From Candidatus Hydrogenedentota bacterium (GTDB lineage Bacteria > Hydrogenedentota > Hydrogenedentia > Hydrogenedentales > SLHB01), in the NCBI GenBank assembly GCA_029552745.1, contig JAKPDK010000058.1, forward strand, positions 17,087 through 81,086: 64,000 nt of DNA. Direction: 5' to 3'. The translations under genes and the position numbers were made by a program. The notes beneath the pieces were generated by a model. It had not been told where the DNA came from. It made no database searches and saw nothing but the letters and a program-made list of their open reading frames with translations. Position 1 is the first letter of the stretch, and each line of letters starts with the position of its first letter. Positions 54,763 to 64,000 of the stretch are shown piece by piece.

Positions 54763-55305
54763 TCAAAGCACCGCCTGGACGCTCAAGTCACGGCGTGCAG
54801 CTACCTCTTCCGTGGTCTGCAGTTGACGTAAGGCATCCATCGTAGCCCAAACCACGTTGGTGGCATTATTGGAACCCAAGGACTTCGTCAGGATGTTCTG
54901 GTAACCGGCAGCTTCGAGCACAGCCCGCACCGGGCCACCCGCAATAATGCCTGTACCCAACGAAGCAGGCCGTAACAGGACCCGTGCCGCATCCGACCGC
55001 CCAACAACATCGTGGGGAATCGTGGTATGAACGATAGGCACACGCACCATGTTTCTGCGGGCACGTTCGATGGCTTTACGGATGGCTTCGGGGACTTCCC
55101 GGGCTTTCCCTTTTGCAACGCCCACTCGACCTTGGCCATCGCCCACTACCACGACGGCGCTGAATCGGAAGTTGCGACCGCCTTTTACGACTTTGGCTAC
55201 GCGATAGACCTTGACCACCTGTTCGATGTACGTGGGTTCTTCCGAACTCCGCTCGCGGGTTTGCCGCTCGGAACGAGTTTCCCGCTTTGTTTCAACCATA
55301 CTCAA
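54763..55305 (-). CDS. rpsE: 30S ribosomal protein S5
   Basis: The 180-residue protein has the S5 blocks [19 protein letters not shown] and [24 protein letters not shown]5 affects decoding accuracy. The start may be the TTG at 55305 (AGGAG 9 nt upstream) or the ATG two codons later. The N-terminal ~25 residues are charged and longer than minimal S5. Confidence 0.97.
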   Translation of the reverse strand: MSMVETKRETRSERQTRERSSEEPTYIEQVVKVYRVAKVVKGGRNFRFSAVVVVGDGQGRVGVAKGKAREVPEAIRKAIERARRNMVRVPIVHTTIPHDVVGRSDAARVLLRPASLGTGIIAGGPVRAVLEAAGYQNILTKSLGSNNATNVVWATMDALRQLQTTEEVAARRDLSVQAVL

Positions 55306-55362
55306 TCCCGTTTTCTCCTATCGACGTTCCCGTCCTGTTGAGGTTGCTCCATCCTGTTGCAC

Positions 55363-55716
55363 TTAAAATTGTAATCCGCCTTCGCGGGCAGCATCTGCTA
55401 ACGCTTTAATTCGTCCGTGATAGCGACGTCCTGCCCGGTCGAATCGGACTTGTTTTACTGAAACAGCCTGAGCACGCTCGGCAACTGCTTTACCCACTAA
55501 CTTGGCACCTTCAATGTTCCCCCCGTTGATTTTCAAAGCAACGGAGGATGCCGAAGCCAGTGTCCTTCCGGTACTATCATCGATGACCTGAGCATATATA
55601 TGTTTCAATGAGCGATAGACACTTAACCGCGGACGCTCCGCATCGCCGGCAACATGTCGCCGCGAACGCAATTTGCGGCGGGCCAGCCGTTCCCATTTTT
55701 GGTGGTCTCGACTCAT
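55363..55716 (-). CDS. rplR: 50S ribosomal protein L18
   Basis: The 117-residue protein has [20 protein letters not shown] and the C-terminal [24 protein letters not shown], the L18 signature. L18 carries 5S rRNA into the large subunit. Normal spc order, 57 bp after its upstream neighbour L6 stop. Confidence 0.97.
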   Translation of the reverse strand: MSRDHQKWERLARRKLRSRRHVAGDAERPRLSVYRSLKHIYAQVIDDSTGRTLASASSVALKINGGNIEGAKLVGKAVAERAQAVSVKQVRFDRAGRRYHGRIKALADAAREGGLQF

Positions 55717-55774
55717 ACTTCAGTTATCTCCAGTTCTTATTATCTAGTTTTCGTTCATCCTATTTAGGAGCCGA

Positions 55775-56314
55775 TCATTTCACGCCGGCTTTCCCAACTT
55801 TCCTGCGGACATACTCGTTCTGGTAACGAATCCCTTTTCCTTTGTAGGGCTCGGGAGGACGCAGGGCGCGCAGATTGGCTGCCGTTTGTCCCACCAACTC
55901 CTTGTCAATGCCGATCACGCGGAACACCTGAGGGCTGTCGACAGCAAAAGTGATTCCTTCCGGCGGGTCGATCACCACGGCATGGCTGAAACCCAGCGCA
56001 AAATTCAGTGACTTTCCCTGTAGGGAAACAAGATATCCTACGCCTTCGATCTGCAAGATGCGTTCATAGCCTTTTGTGACACCGATCACCATGTTTTGAA
56101 TCAACGCACGGGTCAAACCATGAAGGGCACGATGCTGAATGGAATCGCTCGGACGCGTGACACGAATCGCACCGTCTGCAATCGTGACAATCATCTCCGG
56201 ATGAAGTTCCCGTTTCAACGTTCCTTTGGGTCCGGTAATCACGATTTGCTGTCCGTCGATTTGGCATTTCACGCCTTCCGGAATCACCACCGGTAATTTA
56301 CCAATACGCGACAC
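55775..56314 (-). CDS. rplF: 50S ribosomal protein L6
   Basis: The 179-residue protein starts MSRIGKLPVVIPEGV and has GYERILQIEGVGYLV and PPEPYKGKGIRYQNEYVRRK. It has two related beta-alpha domains and lies near the L7/L12 stalk base. Length is normal. Confidence 0.98.
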   Translation of the reverse strand: MSRIGKLPVVIPEGVKCQIDGQQIVITGPKGTLKRELHPEMIVTIADGAIRVTRPSDSIQHRALHGLTRALIQNMVIGVTKGYERILQIEGVGYLVSLQGKSLNFALGFSHAVVIDPPEGITFAVDSPQVFRVIGIDKELVGQTAANLRALRPPEPYKGKGIRYQNEYVRRKVGKAGVK

Positions 56315-56365
56315 GGCTGTCGTTCCTTTCCTTTCGTTTCTTTCGCTCGCTTTGCGAAGAAGGCC

Positions 56366-56764
56366 TTACCACACCTCGCAAAGTACTTCACCGCCCACGT
56401 TGGCTTCGCGGGCTTCTTTTCCCGTCATCACACCACGGCACGTGCTCAAAATAGAGATACCCAACCCGGTTCGCACAGGCCGAATCTCGTCGCAGCGGAT
56501 GTACACCCGTAAACTGGGCTTACTCACACGCCGCAATTCACGAATCACGGGTGTGCCATCTGGTTCGTATTTTAAGGTAATTTGCAGTATACCTTGACGT
56601 CCATCGTCTATACGTTGATACGCGCGGATATAGCCTTCGCGTAACAAGACGCGACAAATCTCTTCCTTCACTTTGGATGCGGGCACATCGACGCGATCAT
56701 GCTTTGCCACTTGAGCGTTGCGAATCCGCGTGAGCATGTCTCCAATCGGATCGGTAATGGCCAT
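56366..56764 (-). CDS. rpsH: 30S ribosomal protein S8
   Basis: The 132-residue protein starts MAITDPIGDMLTRIRNAQ and ends with STCRGVMTGKEAREANVGG, the S8 C-terminal block. The frame is open for 11 more codons upstream, but the family start is ATG 56764. S8 binds the central domain of 16S rRNA and often represses the spc operon. Confidence 0.97.
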   Translation of the reverse strand: MAITDPIGDMLTRIRNAQVAKHDRVDVPASKVKEEICRVLLREGYIRAYQRIDDGRQGILQITLKYEPDGTPVIRELRRVSKPSLRVYIRCDEIRPVRTGLGISILSTCRGVMTGKEAREANVGGEVLCEVW

Positions 56765-56803
56765 CTTTCCTAATCCTTCGTCCTTTTCAATACCCAAGCC
56801 GCT

Positions 56804-57109
56804 TTACCAACTGGACTTGGTTACACCCGGCAATTTACCTTCGAGAGCCAGTTCCCTCAAAGCGATTCGCGAAACCCCAAAGCGCCTCAAATAGCCTCGG
56901 GAGCGGCCGGTCAATTGGCACCGATTCCGCAGCCGAGTAGGGCTGGCGTCACGTGGTATCTTCGCCAACTGTGCGTATACCGCAATACGCTCTTCCAACG
57001 TCGCATCGGGGTTTTTCACTTTCGCCATCAATTCAGCGCGCCGCTCTCTATATTTTTCGATGAGCGCTTTTTGACGTTTCACCTTTTCAAACTTGCACTT
57101 CTTTGCCAA
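56804..57109 (-). CDS. rpsN: 30S ribosomal protein S14, zinc-independent long form
   Basis: The 101-residue protein has [21 protein letters not shown] without the CxxC motifs of the short zinc form. The TTG start at 57109 has GGAG 8 nt upstream. It is the only S14 in the window and may function without zinc. Confidence 0.97.
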   Translation of the reverse strand: MAKKCKFEKVKRQKALIEKYRERRAELMAKVKNPDATLEERIAVYAQLAKIPRDASPTRLRNRCQLTGRSRGYLRRFGVSRIALRELALEGKLPGVTKSSW

Positions 57110-57160
57110 GTCCGCTTCTCCTACTTCGGCGTTTTTACCCGAAACCTATACTTCCTTTCG

Positions 57161-57706
57161 TTAACTACGAAACGGCATGCCCAGGGCTTTTAACAAAGCC
57201 CGACTTTCATCTGCCGAATGGGCGTTGCGAATAACAAACGTGATATTCATGCCCCGAACCCGGAGCACGTTATCTATATTGATTTCAGGGAAAATCGTCT
57301 GCTCTTTGAGTCCAAGGGTGAAATTCCCGTGTCCATCAAAGCTGTTCGGCGAGATACCCCGAAAGTCTCGAATACGGGGAATTGCTACGTTGAACAACCT
57401 GTCCATGAACTCATACATGCGCTCACCGCGCAAGGTAACCATGCAGGCGATGTTGGCTCCTTGACGAACTTTGAAGCTCGCGATGGATTTCCTAGCCTTG
57501 CGAATGGCCGGTTTTTGCCCTGTGATAAGTCCTAATTCGTTCATCGCAGCTTCCAACATCCGAGGTTCCCCAATAGCATCGCCCACACCCATATTGATGA
57601 CGATTTTTTCTAAACGGGGCACCGCCAGGATGTTTTTTCTATTCAAGTCCCGACAAAGGGCGGGGACGATTTCTTTTATGTATCGTTCTTTAAGTCTCGC
57701 TGCCAC
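57161..57706 (-). CDS. rplE: 50S ribosomal protein L5
   Basis: The 181-residue protein has VPRLEKIVINMGVGDA, KARKSIASFKVRQGANI and FPEINIDNVLRVRGMNI. L5 contacts 5S rRNA and S13 across the subunit interface. The GTG start has AGGAG upstream. Confidence 0.98.
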   Translation of the reverse strand: MAARLKERYIKEIVPALCRDLNRKNILAVPRLEKIVINMGVGDAIGEPRMLEAAMNELGLITGQKPAIRKARKSIASFKVRQGANIACMVTLRGERMYEFMDRLFNVAIPRIRDFRGISPNSFDGHGNFTLGLKEQTIFPEINIDNVLRVRGMNITFVIRNAHSADESRALLKALGMPFRS

Positions 57707-57791
57707 AGGTTACCTACTCCTTAGTCTGTACAACGTCTCGCTTCCCGCTTTTTACGGTTACGGATCGCTGCACCCGTCTATTATCTCACCT

Positions 57792-58106
57792 TCAGTCGTT
57801 CAACGTCTCACCATTGATCTTATACACACGGACACGGGTTCCGTCTTCCAATCGCTTCATGATTATGGGGCTAGGAGCCTTCGCGGCTTCGCACCACGCC
57901 ATTACTTTGGAAATGTGGATCGGCGCTTCACGGACAACAATGCCGCCTTGTTGGTTGGTGGTGCGGCTGCGAGTATGCCGTTTGATCATTTGGATCCCTT
58001 CAACGACTACGCGTTCTTTTTTTGGCAGAACCCGCAGCACTCGACCACGCCGACCGCGGTATTTGCCGCTTAGGATAACCACTGTATCGCCTTTTCGAAT
58101 ATGCAT
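57792..58106 (-). CDS. rplX: 50S ribosomal protein L24
   Basis: The 104-residue protein starts MHIRKGDTVVILSGKYRGRR, the KOW motif. Frames extending further upstream are open, but GAGGAG 9 nt before ATG 58106 fixes the start. L24 is an early assembly protein near the tunnel exit. Confidence 0.96.
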   Translation of the reverse strand: MHIRKGDTVVILSGKYRGRRGRVLRVLPKKERVVVEGIQMIKRHTRSRTTNQQGGIVVREAPIHISKVMAWCEAAKAPSPIIMKRLEDGTRVRVYKINGETLND

Positions 58107-58137
58107 GTTGGCGAACTCCTCACTCATCTCATTCCAG

Positions 58138-58506
58138 TTAGACCACTTCTGGCGCCAGGGAAATGATGCGCATGTATCCTTTTTCGCGCAACTCTCTGGG
58201 GACGGGGCCAAAGATACGTGTGCCTCGCGGTTCTTTCTGGTTATTAATCAAAACTGCTGCATTAGAATCGAAACGAATGATCGTTCCGTCCGGCCGTTGG
58301 GTATCATGCTTTGTACGCACGACAACGGCTTTGACGACGTCGCCTTTTTTTACACCGGAATTTGGCAGGGCTTCTTTGACAGTCGCCGTAATGATGTCGC
58401 CGACGCGCGCATAACGACGATTCGTGCCACCCATCACTTGAATGCAACGGATGCGGCGCGCGCCCGTATTGTCTGCCACCTCCAGGTTTGTATAAATCTG
58501 TATCAT
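58138..58506 (-). CDS. rplN: 50S ribosomal protein L14
   Basis: The 122-residue protein has the L14 signature [18 protein letters not shown] and ends [10 protein letters not shown]. It binds 23S rRNA at the subunit interface. Length is exactly typical. Confidence 0.98.
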   Translation of the reverse strand: MIQIYTNLEVADNTGARRIRCIQVMGGTNRRYARVGDIITATVKEALPNSGVKKGDVVKAVVVRTKHDTQRPDGTIIRFDSNAAVLINNQKEPRGTRIFGPVPRELREKGYMRIISLAPEVV

Positions 58507-58540
58507 GGTTCGCCGACTCCTGTTGTCGTCTACTTACGCA

Positions 58541-58804
58541 TCAATCTGCACGTTTCAATACTCGAACCACGCGCCAGCGCTTGGTTTTGCTTAGCGGCCG
58601 AGTTTCGCGAATTAGAACAGTATCACCGACTTGACACTGGCTCTGTTCGTCGTGCGCTTTGTATTTTTTGGTTTGTTTCAGAGCTTTCTTGTACAACGGA
58701 TGCGGAACAACGCGTTCCACAGAAACCGTCACGGTTTTTTGCATCGCGTTGCTGGTGACAACGCCGACACGTTCTTTGCGATGACCTCTTTCCTCCATAG
58801 TCAT
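58541..58804 (-). CDS. rpsQ: 30S ribosomal protein S17
   Basis: The 87-residue protein has [18 protein letters not shown] and [21 protein letters not shown]. The ATG overlaps the rpmC stop (ATGA). S17 is a primary 16S binding protein. Confidence 0.97.
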   Translation of the reverse strand: MTMEERGHRKERVGVVTSNAMQKTVTVSVERVVPHPLYKKALKQTKKYKAHDEQSQCQVGDTVLIRETRPLSKTKRWRVVRVLKRAD

Positions 58805-59022
58805 TGAGCCTCTTTTCTTGACGCGCGCTCGCGCTCGAGCTCCCGTTCCCGCATGATCGTTTTGATCCGGGCTATATCACGCCGGGTGTTGCGGGCGGCA
58901 CGCACATTGTCCACAGTACCGGTGATCAGTTGGATACGAAAGCGCTGCAAAGAATCCAAGCGCTCCTGCAAACGCTGTCGCAATTCTTCATCGGTTAAGG
59001 TTCTAATTTCACGAGGTTTCAC
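58801..59022 (-). CDS. rpmC: 50S ribosomal protein L29
   Basis: The 73-residue helical hairpin protein has [20 protein letters not shown] and [20 protein letters not shown] start. L29 lies by the tunnel exit and helps dock SRP and trigger factor. Confidence 0.95.
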   Translation of the reverse strand: MKPREIRTLTDEELRQRLQERLDSLQRFRIQLITGTVDNVRAARNTRRDIARIKTIMRERELERERASRKEAQ

Positions 59023-59048
59023 GTTCGTCTACTCCGTTTCGGCTTCCA

Positions 59049-59462
59049 TCACCCTACGTTGCGTTTGACAAATCGGGTGCGAATGGGCAATTTATGCGCC
59101 GCGAGGCGTGTCGCTTCGCGTGCCAAACTTTCCTCAATGCCTTCAATTTCAAACATGACTCGCCCCGGCTTTACCACCGCCACCCACTCTTCCGGTGCCC
59201 CTTTTCCTTTACCCATTCGGGTTTCGGCGGGCTTCTTCGTGATGGGCTTATCCGGGAATACGCGAATCCAAACCTTGCCGCCGCGTTTCAAGGTACGCGT
59301 CAGCGCAATACGAGCCGCCTCGATCTGACGCGCTGTCACCCAGCCGTCTTCGAGGGCTTTCAACCCAAATTCGCCGAAGTCAATTTGGGTCCCGCCTTTG
59401 CTGACTCCTTTACGGCGGCCCCGTTGTACTTTACGATATTTGACACGTTTTGGCATTAACAT
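59049..59462 (-). CDS. rplP: 50S ribosomal protein L16
   Basis: The 137-residue protein starts [19 protein letters not shown] and has [26 protein letters not shown] sequence ([11 protein letters not shown]). L16 positions tRNA in the A site. Normal length. Confidence 0.98.
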   Translation of the reverse strand: MLMPKRVKYRKVQRGRRKGVSKGGTQIDFGEFGLKALEDGWVTARQIEAARIALTRTLKRGGKVWIRVFPDKPITKKPAETRMGKGKGAPEEWVAVVKPGRVMFEIEGIEESLAREATRLAAHKLPIRTRFVKRNVG

Positions 59463-59479
59463 GGTTCAACCACTCCCAT

Positions 59480-60178
59480 TTAGCTGCGTCCGGCGGGGCG
59501 TCCCCGTCGCGCTGCGCCGCCGCGAAGGTCGCCTGGACCCGAAGCCAACTCACCCGGTGCGACATCGCCGTGATAAATCCAGCATTTCACACCAATCGTT
59601 CCGTAGGTCGTATAGCTAACGGCAAATCCATAATCCACATCGGCGCGCAATGTATGAAGAGGAACACTTCCTTCGCGTGCTTGTTCTTGTCGGGCGATTT
59701 CTGCGCCGTTTAGTCGTCCCGCCACACGGACGCGGATTCCTTTTGCCCCGAGACGCATGGTGCTTTGAATAGCCTTTTTCATGGCCCGGCGGAAGGAAAC
59801 GCGTCGTTCTATTTGCGCGGCAATCCCTTCAGCCACTAGCTGAGCACTCAATTCCGGACTTAACACTTCATGAATATTGATCTGAAGGTCGCGCCCTGTG
59901 AGCCGTTCCAGTTCGTACCGCAGTTTCTCCACTTCGGCGCCACGCTGACCGATGACAAGACCGGGACGAGCGGTATAAATATGGACTTTTGCCTTATGTC
60001 CCGCGCGCTCGATATCGACTTTTGCCACGCCGGTCTGATACAAGCGTTTCTTAATATAATCTCGTAATTTCAGATCTTCGTGAAGAAGGTCTTTGTAGTT
60101 CCTGCCGGCGTACCAGATGGAACTCCAGGTACGAATGACGCCGAGTCGATAACCTAACGGATGAACTTTCTGGCCCAC
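59480..60178 (-). CDS. rpsC: 30S ribosomal protein S3
   Basis: The 232-residue protein starts [20 protein letters not shown] and has the KH-domain segment [18 protein letters not shown] and the C-terminal [21 protein letters not shown]3 helps form the mRNA entry channel. It ends in a short Arg/Gly tail. Confidence 0.98.
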   Translation of the reverse strand: MGQKVHPLGYRLGVIRTWSSIWYAGRNYKDLLHEDLKLRDYIKKRLYQTGVAKVDIERAGHKAKVHIYTARPGLVIGQRGAEVEKLRYELERLTGRDLQINIHEVLSPELSAQLVAEGIAAQIERRVSFRRAMKKAIQSTMRLGAKGIRVRVAGRLNGAEIARQEQAREGSVPLHTLRADVDYGFAVSYTTYGTIGVKCWIYHGDVAPGELASGPGDLRGGAARRGRPAGRS

Positions 60179-60201
60179 ATCTTTCTCCTTGCCGATTTAA
60201 T

Positions 60202-60558
60202 TCAACGTTTCTCGTCTGTAATTACCAGATGCACATGACTCGTTCGTTTCCGTATCAACATCCGCCTGCCGCGGGGTCCCGGAACGATACGCTTCATGGA
60301 AAATCCGCCGTCCACCAGCAATGTTGAGATCACCATATCATCGGTATTCAACCGCTGACGCGTCTCGGCCGCTTTGCTTTCTGCATTAGCAACCGCAGCG
60401 TCGAGCACTTTGCGCAAAAGCGGCGATGCGCCCTTGACTGTATAATCAAGCAGTACGCGGGCTTCCGAAACCTTTTTCCCGCGTATCATGTCTGCGACCA
60501 GGCGCATTTTGCGCGGTGAAATCCGCAGAAATCTTGCCCGTGCTATCGCTTCCGCCAT
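60202..60558 (-). CDS. rplV: 50S ribosomal protein L22
   Basis: The 118-residue protein has ARFLRISPRKMRLVADMIRG and the tunnel-lining C-terminal loop PRGRRMLIRKRTSHVHLVI. The open frame extends 55 codons upstream into rpsS sequence; GAGGAG before ATG 60558 marks the real start. Confidence 0.97.
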   Translation of the reverse strand: MAEAIARARFLRISPRKMRLVADMIRGKKVSEARVLLDYTVKGASPLLRKVLDAAVANAESKAAETRQRLNTDDMVISTLLVDGGFSMKRIVPGPRGRRMLIRKRTSHVHLVITDEKR

Positions 60559-60580
60559 CGGTATTCTTCTCCTCGCGCCG

Positions 60581-60868
60581 TCACTTCTTGGGCGCGGCTT
60601 TTTCCGCCTTGGTTCCGGGATGTCCACGGAACGTGCGGGTTGGTGCAAATTCTCCCAATTTATGGCCGACCATGTTTTCCGTAATAAAAACCGGCAGGAA
60701 TTTGTTGCCGTTGTGCACGGCAATGGTTAAGCCAATCATATCCGGAACCACCGTCGACCGACGAGACCAAGTTCGAATCACGCGTTTGTCGCCACTCGCC
60801 TGTGCTTTTTGCACCTTTTCGAACAGATGAGGGTCAACAAACGGTCCTTTACGCACTGAACGCGGCAC
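60581..60868 (-). CDS. rpsS: 30S ribosomal protein S19
   Basis: The 95-residue protein has [16 protein letters not shown], the S19 block [17 protein letters not shown] and [16 protein letters not shown] start. S19 pairs with S13 in the subunit head. Confidence 0.98.
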   Translation of the reverse strand: MPRSVRKGPFVDPHLFEKVQKAQASGDKRVIRTWSRRSTVVPDMIGLTIAVHNGNKFLPVFITENMVGHKLGEFAPTRTFRGHPGTKAEKAAPKK

Positions 60869-60900
60869 AGCTTATTTCTCCTGCATTCCTCGTCTCAAAA

Positions 60901-61728
60901 TCACACCTTCCGACGCCTGATAATATAAATATCTGATTTCTTACCCTTTTGACGGGTCTTGTAGCCTTTAGTCGGTTTTCCCCAGGGCGTGCATGGATGC
61001 CTGCCGCCACTGGTTTTGCCTTCACCACCTCCGTGCGGGTGGTCTACGGGGTTCATCGCCACACCACGGACCTTTGGGCGACACCCTAACCAGCGGGATC
61101 GCCCTGCCTTGCCGATGGTGATATTTATGTGGTCTTCGTTTCCGACCTGGCCAATCGTGGCCATACAGGTGACGAGAACGCGGCGCATTTCGCCCGAGGG
61201 AAGTCGCAATGCGGCGTATTTCCCTTCGCGCGCCAATAACTGACACGCGCTACCTGCCGACCGTGCCAATTGAGCCCCTTTGCCGGGAGTGAGCTCCACA
61301 TTGTGCACCAGGGAACCCAGGGGAATATTAGCCAACGGCATTGTATTGCCAACTTGATACTCCGCATTTTCCCCGCTTACCAGGGTCATACCCACTTGGA
61401 TATCTTTGGGGGCAACGATATACCGCTTTTCACCGTCCGCATAGGTAACCAGAGCGATCCGTGCACTACGATTGGGGTCATATTCAATCGCAGTAACTTT
61501 GCACGGAATACCTAATTTTTCCCGCCGAAAATCTATGATGCGGTAAAGGCGTTTGTGTCCGCCGCCGCGCCGCCGCATTGTAATCCGGCCTAGGTTATTT
61601 CGCCCGGCTTTTTCCGGATGCGGAATAGTCAACGCTTTTTCCGGCGTTGTTTTCGTAATCTCGGCAAAGTCCGATACCGTCATCGTGCGCCGAGAAGGCG
61701 TGACCGGTTTGAATCGTTTAATACCCAT
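60901..61728 (-). CDS. rplB: 50S ribosomal protein L2
   Basis: The 275-residue protein has [21 protein letters not shown] and the conserved active-region sequence [22 protein letters not shown]2 sits near the peptidyl transferase centre. Normal length and position. Confidence 0.99.
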   Translation of the reverse strand: MGIKRFKPVTPSRRTMTVSDFAEITKTTPEKALTIPHPEKAGRNNLGRITMRRRGGGHKRLYRIIDFRREKLGIPCKVTAIEYDPNRSARIALVTYADGEKRYIVAPKDIQVGMTLVSGENAEYQVGNTMPLANIPLGSLVHNVELTPGKGAQLARSAGSACQLLAREGKYAALRLPSGEMRRVLVTCMATIGQVGNEDHINITIGKAGRSRWLGCRPKVRGVAMNPVDHPHGGGEGKTSGGRHPCTPWGKPTKGYKTRQKGKKSDIYIIRRRKV

Positions 61729-61758
61729 TATGAAAACTCCGACCCGTTCTTTCCATTG

Positions 61759-62043
61759 CTAGATCAATTCAATACTATCGCCTTCGCGCAGGGTCACGAC
61801 GGCCTTTTTCCATGCGGCACGACGCCCTTCGATTCGACCCCGGCGCCGCACTTTGCCCATGTAATTCATGGTATTCACCGAAGTGACTCGTACGTTAAAC
61901 AATTTTTCAACGGCGTCCCTAATCTGAGCCTTTGTCGCCCGAGGGTCCACTTTAAACGTATACTTGTTCAGCGTATCCGTTTGAATCGTGCTTTCTTCCG
62001 TCAGCACCGGCGATTTCACGATATGAATAGGTTCTGATTTCAT
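61759..62043 (-). CDS. rplW: 50S ribosomal protein L23
   Basis: The 94-residue protein has IVKSPVLTEESTIQTDTLNKYTF-type sequence and VEKLFNVRVTSVNTMNYMGK. L23 is the docking site for trigger factor and SRP at the tunnel exit. Its ATG overlaps the rplD stop. Confidence 0.97.
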   Translation of the reverse strand: MKSEPIHIVKSPVLTEESTIQTDTLNKYTFKVDPRATKAQIRDAVEKLFNVRVTSVNTMNYMGKVRRRGRIEGRRAAWKKAVVTLREGDSIELI

Positions 62044-62699
62044 TCGCCCGCCTCCCCTTTCAACATAGGACTCAGCCGCTTCTCGATAAGCGGCAGGGCA
62101 TTTTCCACAATGACAACCTGATTCGCATTCAGGACGTCAAGTGCGTTAAGGTCTGCCGCACGTTTGACAAAAACCGTCGGGATGTTCCGCGAAGACAATA
62201 GTGCTGCGGGATCAACATCGGCGGTCACGTACAAGGTCTTCTTGGCATTGGGGGCGATGCGTGAGTTCATAGTCGCGAACTGCTTTGTTTTCGGCTGTTC
62301 CAACGCCAATTCTTTCAGCACACACAACGCGCCTGAACGAACGCGGTCGCTCAAAACACAACATAACGCCTGACGACGTTCCCGAACAGTGACCGCCTGG
62401 CGATAACTGCGCTTATGGGGGCCGAACACAACACCGCCGCCACGCATTTGCGGCTCGCGAATACTCCCGTGCCGTGCGTTACCGGTACCCTTTTGACGGT
62501 ACGGTTTGCGTGTACTTCCGCTTACTTCGGAGCGCGTTTTCGTTTCGGCGTTTCCTTGGCGTTTCGCATTCAAAAATGCCATCGCCACTTGATGCACCAA
62601 CGTAGGGTTCACCGGCACATCAAATATCTTGGCATTTAGGTCGATCGATCCTATTTCGACGCCTTCCATAGTGACAACACGTGCAGACGGCATGGTCAC
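62040..62699 (-). CDS. rplD: 50S ribosomal protein L4
   Basis: The 219-residue protein has KPYRQKGTGNARHGSIREP and MRGGGVVFGPHKRSY, the tunnel-loop signature. The start is either GTG 62699, overlapping the rplC stop as GTGA, or ATG 62693; AAGGAG serves both. L4 may also regulate its operon, as in other bacteria. Confidence 0.97.
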   Translation of the reverse strand: MTMPSARVVTMEGVEIGSIDLNAKIFDVPVNPTLVHQVAMAFLNAKRQGNAETKTRSEVSGSTRKPYRQKGTGNARHGSIREPQMRGGGVVFGPHKRSYRQAVTVRERRQALCCVLSDRVRSGALCVLKELALEQPKTKQFATMNSRIAPNAKKTLYVTADVDPAALLSSRNIPTVFVKRAADLNALDVLNANQVVIVENALPLIEKRLSPMLKGEAGE

Positions 62700-63346
62700 T
62701 TGGCTCCTTTCAAACTCTTTTTAACTTCCACAAGTCCGCCGTTGGCTCCTGGAACGCCACCGCGTACGAGCATCAGGTTTTTGTCCGCATCCACCCGGAC
62801 AACTGCCAAATTGCGAACGGTAATGCGTACGCTTCCCATATGACCGGGAAGTTTTCTACCTTTTAACGTTCTCGAGGGGGTGGCGCTGGTTCCTATCGAG
62901 CCCGGAGCACGATGAAACATCGAACCGTGTGCTGCCGGACCGCCACTGAACCCATGCCGTTTTTGGACGCCCTGGAAGCCTTTACCCTTCGAGATACCGG
63001 CGACATCAACCAATTCGCCAGCCTTAAAAATATCCACTCGAATTTGGTCGCCTCGTTTCAGATCGTCACTCGGTTCCACACGAAACTCTCGCAGCGTCCG
63101 TTTCGGAGGTATTGCCGGTTTGTCTTTTCCATTACCCGCAAAATGCCCGCGCATCGGCTTATTACAACGCGTTTCCTTTACGTCACCAAAACCGACCTGA
63201 ACGGCATCGTAGCCGTCGTTTTCAGCGGTTTTGCGTTGGACAACGGTACAGGGGCCGACTTCGAGAACGGTGACAGGAATCCAGTTACCGTCCTCGGTGA
63301 ATACACGGGTCATACCGATTTTTCGACCTAACAGACCTTTAACCAT
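62696..63346 (-). CDS. rplC: 50S ribosomal protein L3
   Basis: The 216-residue protein starts MVKGLLGRKIGMTRVFTEDG and has GFQGVQKRHGFSGGPAAHGS. L3 nucleates large-subunit assembly. A 158-bp spacer to rpsJ is longer than most in this cluster and holds nothing I recognise. Confidence 0.98.
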   Translation of the reverse strand: MVKGLLGRKIGMTRVFTEDGNWIPVTVLEVGPCTVVQRKTAENDGYDAVQVGFGDVKETRCNKPMRGHFAGNGKDKPAIPPKRTLREFRVEPSDDLKRGDQIRVDIFKAGELVDVAGISKGKGFQGVQKRHGFSGGPAAHGSMFHRAPGSIGTSATPSRTLKGRKLPGHMGSVRITVRNLAVVRVDADKNLMLVRGGVPGANGGLVEVKKSLKGAK

Positions 63347-63504
63347 GGCTTTTGACTTTCCTCGTCAGTATCAACGCGTCGTCCATCCTTTCGGACGCCG
63401 CTTGGTTAACTTCATTTCCTAGATACGCTACCTCGGCGACTATGGCCGGTTTGCGTTATCATCGGCGATACCGCGATCCCAGCGCAGTGGCACAAGCCGG
63501 TGCC

Positions 63505-63816
63505 TCACTGCTTGATTTCGACATCCACTCCTGCCGGAAGGTCGAGCCTCATTAACGCATCGACTGTCTGTGGCGTCGGATCGATGATGTCTAGTAATCT
63601 TTTGTGGGTGCGTGTCTCAAACTGTTCCCGCGACTTCTTGTCAACATGCGGAGAACGGTTTACTGTATACTTGTTGATTGCCGTCGGCAGCGGGATTGGA
63701 CCATTGATGCCCGCGCCGGTTCGCTGGGCAGCCGCCACGATCTCTTGCGTCGACTGGTCGAGCAACCGATGATCATATGCGCGTAATTTGATCCGAATCT
63801 TTTGCGTTCCCGCCAT
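63505..63816 (-). CDS. rpsJ: 30S ribosomal protein S10
   Basis: The 103-residue protein starts [20 protein letters not shown] and has [13 protein letters not shown] and [17 protein letters not shown]10 (NusE) also joins transcription antitermination. It is the first gene of the S10 operon, 48 bp after tuf. Confidence 0.98.
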   Translation of the reverse strand: MAGTQKIRIKLRAYDHRLLDQSTQEIVAAAQRTGAGINGPIPLPTAINKYTVNRSPHVDKKSREQFETRTHKRLLDIIDPTPQTVDALMRLDLPAGVDVEIKQ

Positions 63817-63864
63817 GCCTAGGCTCCTATATCTCCTGCTAACTCAGTGTTTCTTGTTTCCAAC

Positions 63865-64000
63865 CTATTCGATGATTTTGGTGACGACGCCGGCGCCTAC
63901 CGTACGACCACCTTCCCGAATCGCAAACCGAAGATTCTCGTTCATCGCGATCGGCGTGATCAACTGCGCCGTGATCCGAACATTGTCTCCCGGCATCACC
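63865..64000 (-). CDS. tuf: Elongation factor Tu (3' end only)
   Basis: Only the last 45 codons are in the window. They read [38 protein letters not shown] and TKIIE, the conserved EF-Tu domain 3 end. tuf next to rpsJ is the classic str-S10 arrangement. Confidence 0.96.
   Translation of the reverse strand, partial: VMPGDNVRITAQLITPIAMNENLRFAIREGGRTVGAGVVTKIIE

Overview
The window is chromosomal DNA from a Gram-negative, probably uncultured bacterium. No rRNA gene is present. A secretin, a Wza-type export domain, many exported proteins and several lipoproteins imply an outer membrane. DUF1080, DUF4838, GHL10, sialate-O-acetylesterase and Gfo/Idh/MocA genes, two sugar ABC importers and base composition near 50% G+C resemble glycan-degrading candidate phyla such as Hydrogenedentota, Sumerlaeota, Lentisphaerota or Planctomycetota. 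That placement is inference from gene content only.

Region 1 (1-28 kb) is accessory and glycan-oriented. It holds a truncated sialate O-acetylesterase, an alpha/beta hydrolase, a PilZ protein with a degenerate receiver domain, a two-domain DUF1080 protein, a DUF4838 protein, a DUF5989 membrane peptide, a C45-type hydrolase, an alpha/alpha-toroid protein, a fused E1 dehydrogenase, a GHL10-type glycosidase and a protease-like protein without its catalytic residues. A sugar importer follows; its binding protein carries three EF-hand loops and its second permease has a very long external loop. Next come an oxidoreductase, a lipoprotein, a carbonic anhydrase, an SMP-30 lactonase and a DEDD exonuclease. 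Three copies of a ~400-bp interspersed repeat lie between genes at 2.3, 9.7 and 28.5 kb.

Region 2 (28.9-39.7 kb) contains a GH4 glycosidase with purC and purF, dxs on the opposite strand, a second binding protein plus two permeases, and an FHA-GAF-HD-GYP-zinc-ribbon signalling protein. Neither importer has an ATPase gene beside it.

Region 3 (39.9-48.5 kb) is a five-gene plus-strand operon for export of a surface polysaccharide: an ExeA-like ATPase, an acidic membrane-anchored TPR protein, a hybrid of a Wza-type export domain and a secretin, a Wzz/BY-kinase ending in eight consecutive tyrosines, and an O-antigen ligase-like polymerase. A consensus sigma-70 promoter (TTGACA, 17 bp, TACAAT) lies about 270 bp upstream. 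The first three junctions are coupled or nearly so.

Region 4 (48.6-64 kb) is the S10-spc-alpha ribosomal protein cluster on the minus strand, from the tuf 3' end through rpsJ to rplQ, with secY, adk, map, infA, rpmJ and rpoA. It lacks rpmD (L30) between rpsE and rplO, and rpsD (S4) between rpsK and rpoA.

The strongest candidates for something undescribed are the secretin/Wza hybrid operon and the EF-hand sugar-binding protein with its modified permease. All calls come from reading the sequence; no database search was run.
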